The notes beneath the pieces were generated by a model, which had not been told where the DNA came from, made no database searches, and saw only the letters and a list, made by a program, of their open reading frames with translations. Below, piece by piece: positions 5,396-7,124 of a DNA stretch of 7,124 nucleotides. The stretch is from Pseudomonadota bacterium (GTDB lineage: Bacteria > Pseudomonadota > Gammaproteobacteria > Burkholderiales > Rhodocyclaceae): NCBI GenBank assembly GCA_009778425.1, contig WRJU01000155.1:1-7124 (forward strand), read 5' to 3'. A program made the translations under genes and the position numbers. How positions within the stretch are numbered: position 1 is the stretch's first letter; each line of letters begins with the position of its first letter.

Positions 5396-6859
5396 CTAAG
5401 GCGCAGGTTGCGACAGGCGCACACCCGGCATGGCCTGGGCATTGAGATGGATGCCGGAAGGAAGCCGTTCCGCGTCGGATTCGACCAGCAGGGGGCGCTC
5501 AACCGGATAGGAGTAGAGGAGGACATCGTAAAAATTACGGACATTCTCCGCCATGATGAGCGCCTCGCCGCCGCGTACCGGCCCTGTCTTGAACCGGGTA
5601 GCGTACTGGGGCTGTGCCAGCAGGGGCAGCACGGACTTCAAATCCACCCATGCGGTATCGTTTTTGCCGAGCAGGCGAGCCAGCGCGCGGGCGTTGTTAA
5701 GCCCCCCGGGGCCGATGTTGTAAGCGGCAGTGGTCATCCACATGCGGTCGGGATGGAGAACCTCTTTCGGGAGTTTTGCCTGCAACGCGGAGAGATAACG
5801 CGCGCCCCCAAGGATCGACTGCCTCGGGTCCAGGCGGTCTTCGACACCGAGCCGGTTGGCGGTATCGACTGTCAGCATCATCATCCCGCGCACACCGGTA
5901 TAAGACGTAGCTTCCGGATCCCAGTGCGATTCCTGGTAAGAAACCGCCGCAAGGAAACGCCAGTCGATGCCGGTTTTTTTCTCCGCTTCGCGGAAAATGG
6001 GGATGTAGCGCGGCAGGCGGTTCTGGATACGATTGAGAAAGACCGTAACGTCGTAATAATCGAGGCGGCGGATGTGGCCGAAGTAATGATCCGCAGTGCT
6101 GGCGAGCAAACCGTTCCCGGCCGACTCATTGAGAAAATCATTGATTTCGCCTGTCAACCCGCCGTCGGCTTGCAGCGGCAACGCCCAGGACACCGCGCTC
6201 TTGAGCGGGAGATCGTAGACGATGGCCAGCTTGGGTGCCAAACGCTTGGCGAGCGCGTAATTCACCCGGTCGGTTGCCAAAAGGTCGATCCGGCCAGCCG
6301 CCGTCTGCATGAGCAGTTCCTGGTCGTCGGTATGTGGGGCAGGATGAACCACTTCCAGCCCTGGGACACTTTGTTTGAGCGTTTCCATCAACGCAGCGAG
6401 TTTCGTGCCCTGCCGTACTGTGACGACCCGCCCGGCCAAATCCTGGTCACGCAGAGCGCTACGGCGGCCTGCGCGGCCAACCAGCACGAAGTCAATTTCA
6501 CGCAGCCCTGCCGTCCAGGCCAAGGGCAAATGGCTGTCGGGAGTCAGCCCGGCCGCCGCCAGATGCGCCTGTCCATTGGTAACAGCTTCGAGCGCGTGCG
6601 CCGCATCCGGATAAGGCACGAAACGCACCGGCACCCCCAGGCGCTGCCCGAGCGCAACCAGCAGATCGTGCTCAAAACCCGCGTAAGTTCCCCGCTCATC
6701 CGCGCGGTAAGAAAGCGCATCGACACGGGTAGCGACCCGCAGCTCGCCCAACTCGCGGAAATCCTCGATGCGCGAATGGGAAGGGCTGACGGCAGTCACT
6801 ACGATGGACGCGATCAGGAGCGTAGCGAAACTGGCAAAAATGACGTGAGAAAGACGCAA
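5396..6859 (-). CDS. mltF: Membrane-bound lytic murein transglycosylase F (MltF-like)
   Basis: It cleaves peptidoglycan glycan strands non-hydrolytically at the cell envelope, in wall turnover. From a TTG start at 6859 it has 487 codons (E. coli MltF: about 518). Order: a basic N-terminus and one hydrophobic segment, VIFASFATLLIASIVVTAV (residues 6-24); a family 3 solute-binding-like domain from GELRVATRVDALSY to about 260; then a transglycosylase (SLT) domain with WRFLAAVSYQESHWDPEATS, the catalytic Glu being residue 310, VRGMMMLT, and AAYNIGPGG. Both domains of MltF are therefore present. The frame is open up to a GTG at 7033, but the extra 58 residues precede the membrane anchor, look non-coding (Ser/Cys/His-rich) and cover an inverted repeat. 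TTG is preceded by GGTG five bases upstream. A GTG at 6937 is a third possibility. The stop is TAG. Family secure; start uncertain. Confidence 0.93.
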   Translation of the reverse strand: MRLSHVIFASFATLLIASIVVTAVSPSHSRIEDFRELGELRVATRVDALSYRADERGTYAGFEHDLLVALGQRLGVPVRFVPYPDAAHALEAVTNGQAHLAAAGLTPDSHLPLAWTAGLREIDFVLVGRAGRRSALRDQDLAGRVVTVRQGTKLAALMETLKQSVPGLEVVHPAPHTDDQELLMQTAAGRIDLLATDRVNYALAKRLAPKLAIVYDLPLKSAVSWALPLQADGGLTGEINDFLNESAGNGLLASTADHYFGHIRRLDYYDVTVFLNRIQNRLPRYIPIFREAEKKTGIDWRFLAAVSYQESHWDPEATSYTGVRGMMMLTVDTANRLGVEDRLDPRQSILGGARYLSALQAKLPKEVLHPDRMWMTTAAYNIGPGGLNNARALARLLGKNDTAWVDLKSVLPLLAQPQYATRFKTGPVRGGEALIMAENVRNFYDVLLYSYPVERPLLVESDAERLPSGIHLNAQAMPGVRLSQPAP

Positions 6860-6889
6860 GCGAACACCCGAAAAGCAAGAACTTGATTG

Positions 6890-6895
6890 ATTATG
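6890..6895 (-). promoter_or_regulatory. Possible -10 box of mltF
   Basis: CATAAT on the minus strand matches TATAAT at 5 of 6 positions and would put the transcript start about 25 bases before the TTG start codon. No acceptable -35 lies at 16-18 bases; a TTGCAC is 23 bases away. An activator-dependent promoter is possible, but the call is weak. Confidence 0.25.
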
Positions 6896-6911
6896 CCTGT
6901 CCTGACAGCTA

Positions 6912-6947
6912 TGTGCATGTGCAAAGGTGGCAAACACATATGCACAC
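6912..6947. repeat. Imperfect inverted repeat with TGTGCA units upstream of mltF
   Basis: TGTGCATGTG (6912-6921) faces CACATATGCACA (6935-6946), an inverted repeat with a two-base bulge around a 13-base spacer. The left arm is itself a tandem TGTGCA pair (6912-6923), and both arms are largely alternating purine-pyrimidine. It lies directly upstream of the candidate mltF -10 box, where an operator would sit. The rest of the 200 bases between the mltF start and the tRNA promoter shows nothing I can name. Confidence 0.4.
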
Positions 6948-7061
6948 GAGGCTGGCGAGGCCAGAAAAGAGACAGCCGTCCATCGCTTAGATAGTCCCTT
7001 GCCGCAATTTCTGGCGCTACAGAAAAACCGCACAATGCCTATCTTTTTTTGCCGGGTCGCC

Positions 7062-7067
7062 TATAAT
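7062..7067 (+). promoter_or_regulatory. -10 box of the tRNA-Ser promoter
   Basis: TATAAT is a perfect consensus -10 box, ending 14 bases before the mature tRNA 5' end. The bases after it (TTCGCGC) are G+C-rich, like the discriminator of stringently controlled stable-RNA promoters. The -35 region is poor (TATCTT at 7040-7045, spacer 16), and a T-run lies at 7044-7050. Confidence 0.65.
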
Positions 7068-7081
7068 TTCGCGCTTCGAGC

Positions 7082-7124
7082 GGAGAGATGGCCGAGCGGT
7101 TGAAGGTACCTGACTCGAAATCAG
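7082..7124 (+). tRNA. tRNA-Ser (anticodon CGA), 5' part, cut by window end
   Basis: The 5' half of a serine tRNA is visible: acceptor strand GGAGAGA (7082-7088), T8 and G9, and a D-arm starting GCCGAGCGG. The anticodon arm has CCTGA (7109-7113), the 7-base loop CTCGAAA (7114-7120) and TCAG (7121-7124), which pairs back. The anticodon at 7116-7118 is CGA, which reads the UCG serine codon, and A37 follows. The GGAGAGATGGCCGAG opening is typical of bacterial tRNA-Ser. The long variable arm, T-arm and 3' acceptor strand lie beyond the window. Confidence 0.94.

Noticed and set aside
5408..6886. Open frame of 492 codons on the + strand opposite mltF
   Set aside because: It is antisense to a clear MltF, has no recognisable domain, and its composition (Arg/Gln/Pro-rich, no family motif) fits a shadow frame in G+C-rich DNA.

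Overview
The window looks like a piece of chromosome from a G+C-rich Gram-negative bacterium, most likely a betaproteobacterium and possibly a Rhodocyclales relative. That placement is inference from protein style, from the presence of outer-membrane machinery (LolA, MltF), and from the lolA-rarA-serS gene order shared with Escherichia coli and other proteobacteria. No similarity search was possible. I see no mobile element, CRISPR array, toxin-antitoxin pair or defence island.

Left part (1-3462), all on the + strand and tightly packed. It holds the 3' end of a zinc/manganese ABC transporter solute-binding protein, a short NAD+ synthetase without a glutaminase domain (nadE), the periplasmic lipoprotein carrier lolA, and the AAA+ replication-fork protein rarA. 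lolA and rarA overlap by 4 bases (ATGA) and are probably translationally coupled.

Middle (3449-4067). A small minus-strand gene of unknown function (87 aa) sits between rarA and serS and converges on rarA. Its apparent Rho-independent terminator lies across the rarA stop codon. An AT-rich stretch of about 270 bases follows (about 34% G+C over 3841-4050 by hand count). It carries three short perfect inverted repeats and must hold the start signals of both the small gene and serS.

Right part (4068-7124). serS (seryl-tRNA synthetase, +) converges on mltF (lytic transglycosylase F, -), with a strong hairpin between their stop codons. Upstream of mltF, on the + strand, a perfect TATAAT box precedes a tRNA-Ser with anticodon CGA, cut off by the window edge. 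serS and one of the tRNAs its product charges therefore lie about 1.7 kb apart.

Most of the content is housekeeping: NAD synthesis, lipoprotein sorting, fork repair, serine tRNA charging and peptidoglycan turnover. The least explained parts are the 87-aa gene with its overlapping terminator and the structured AT-rich leader before serS. I found no convincing undescribed multi-gene system.
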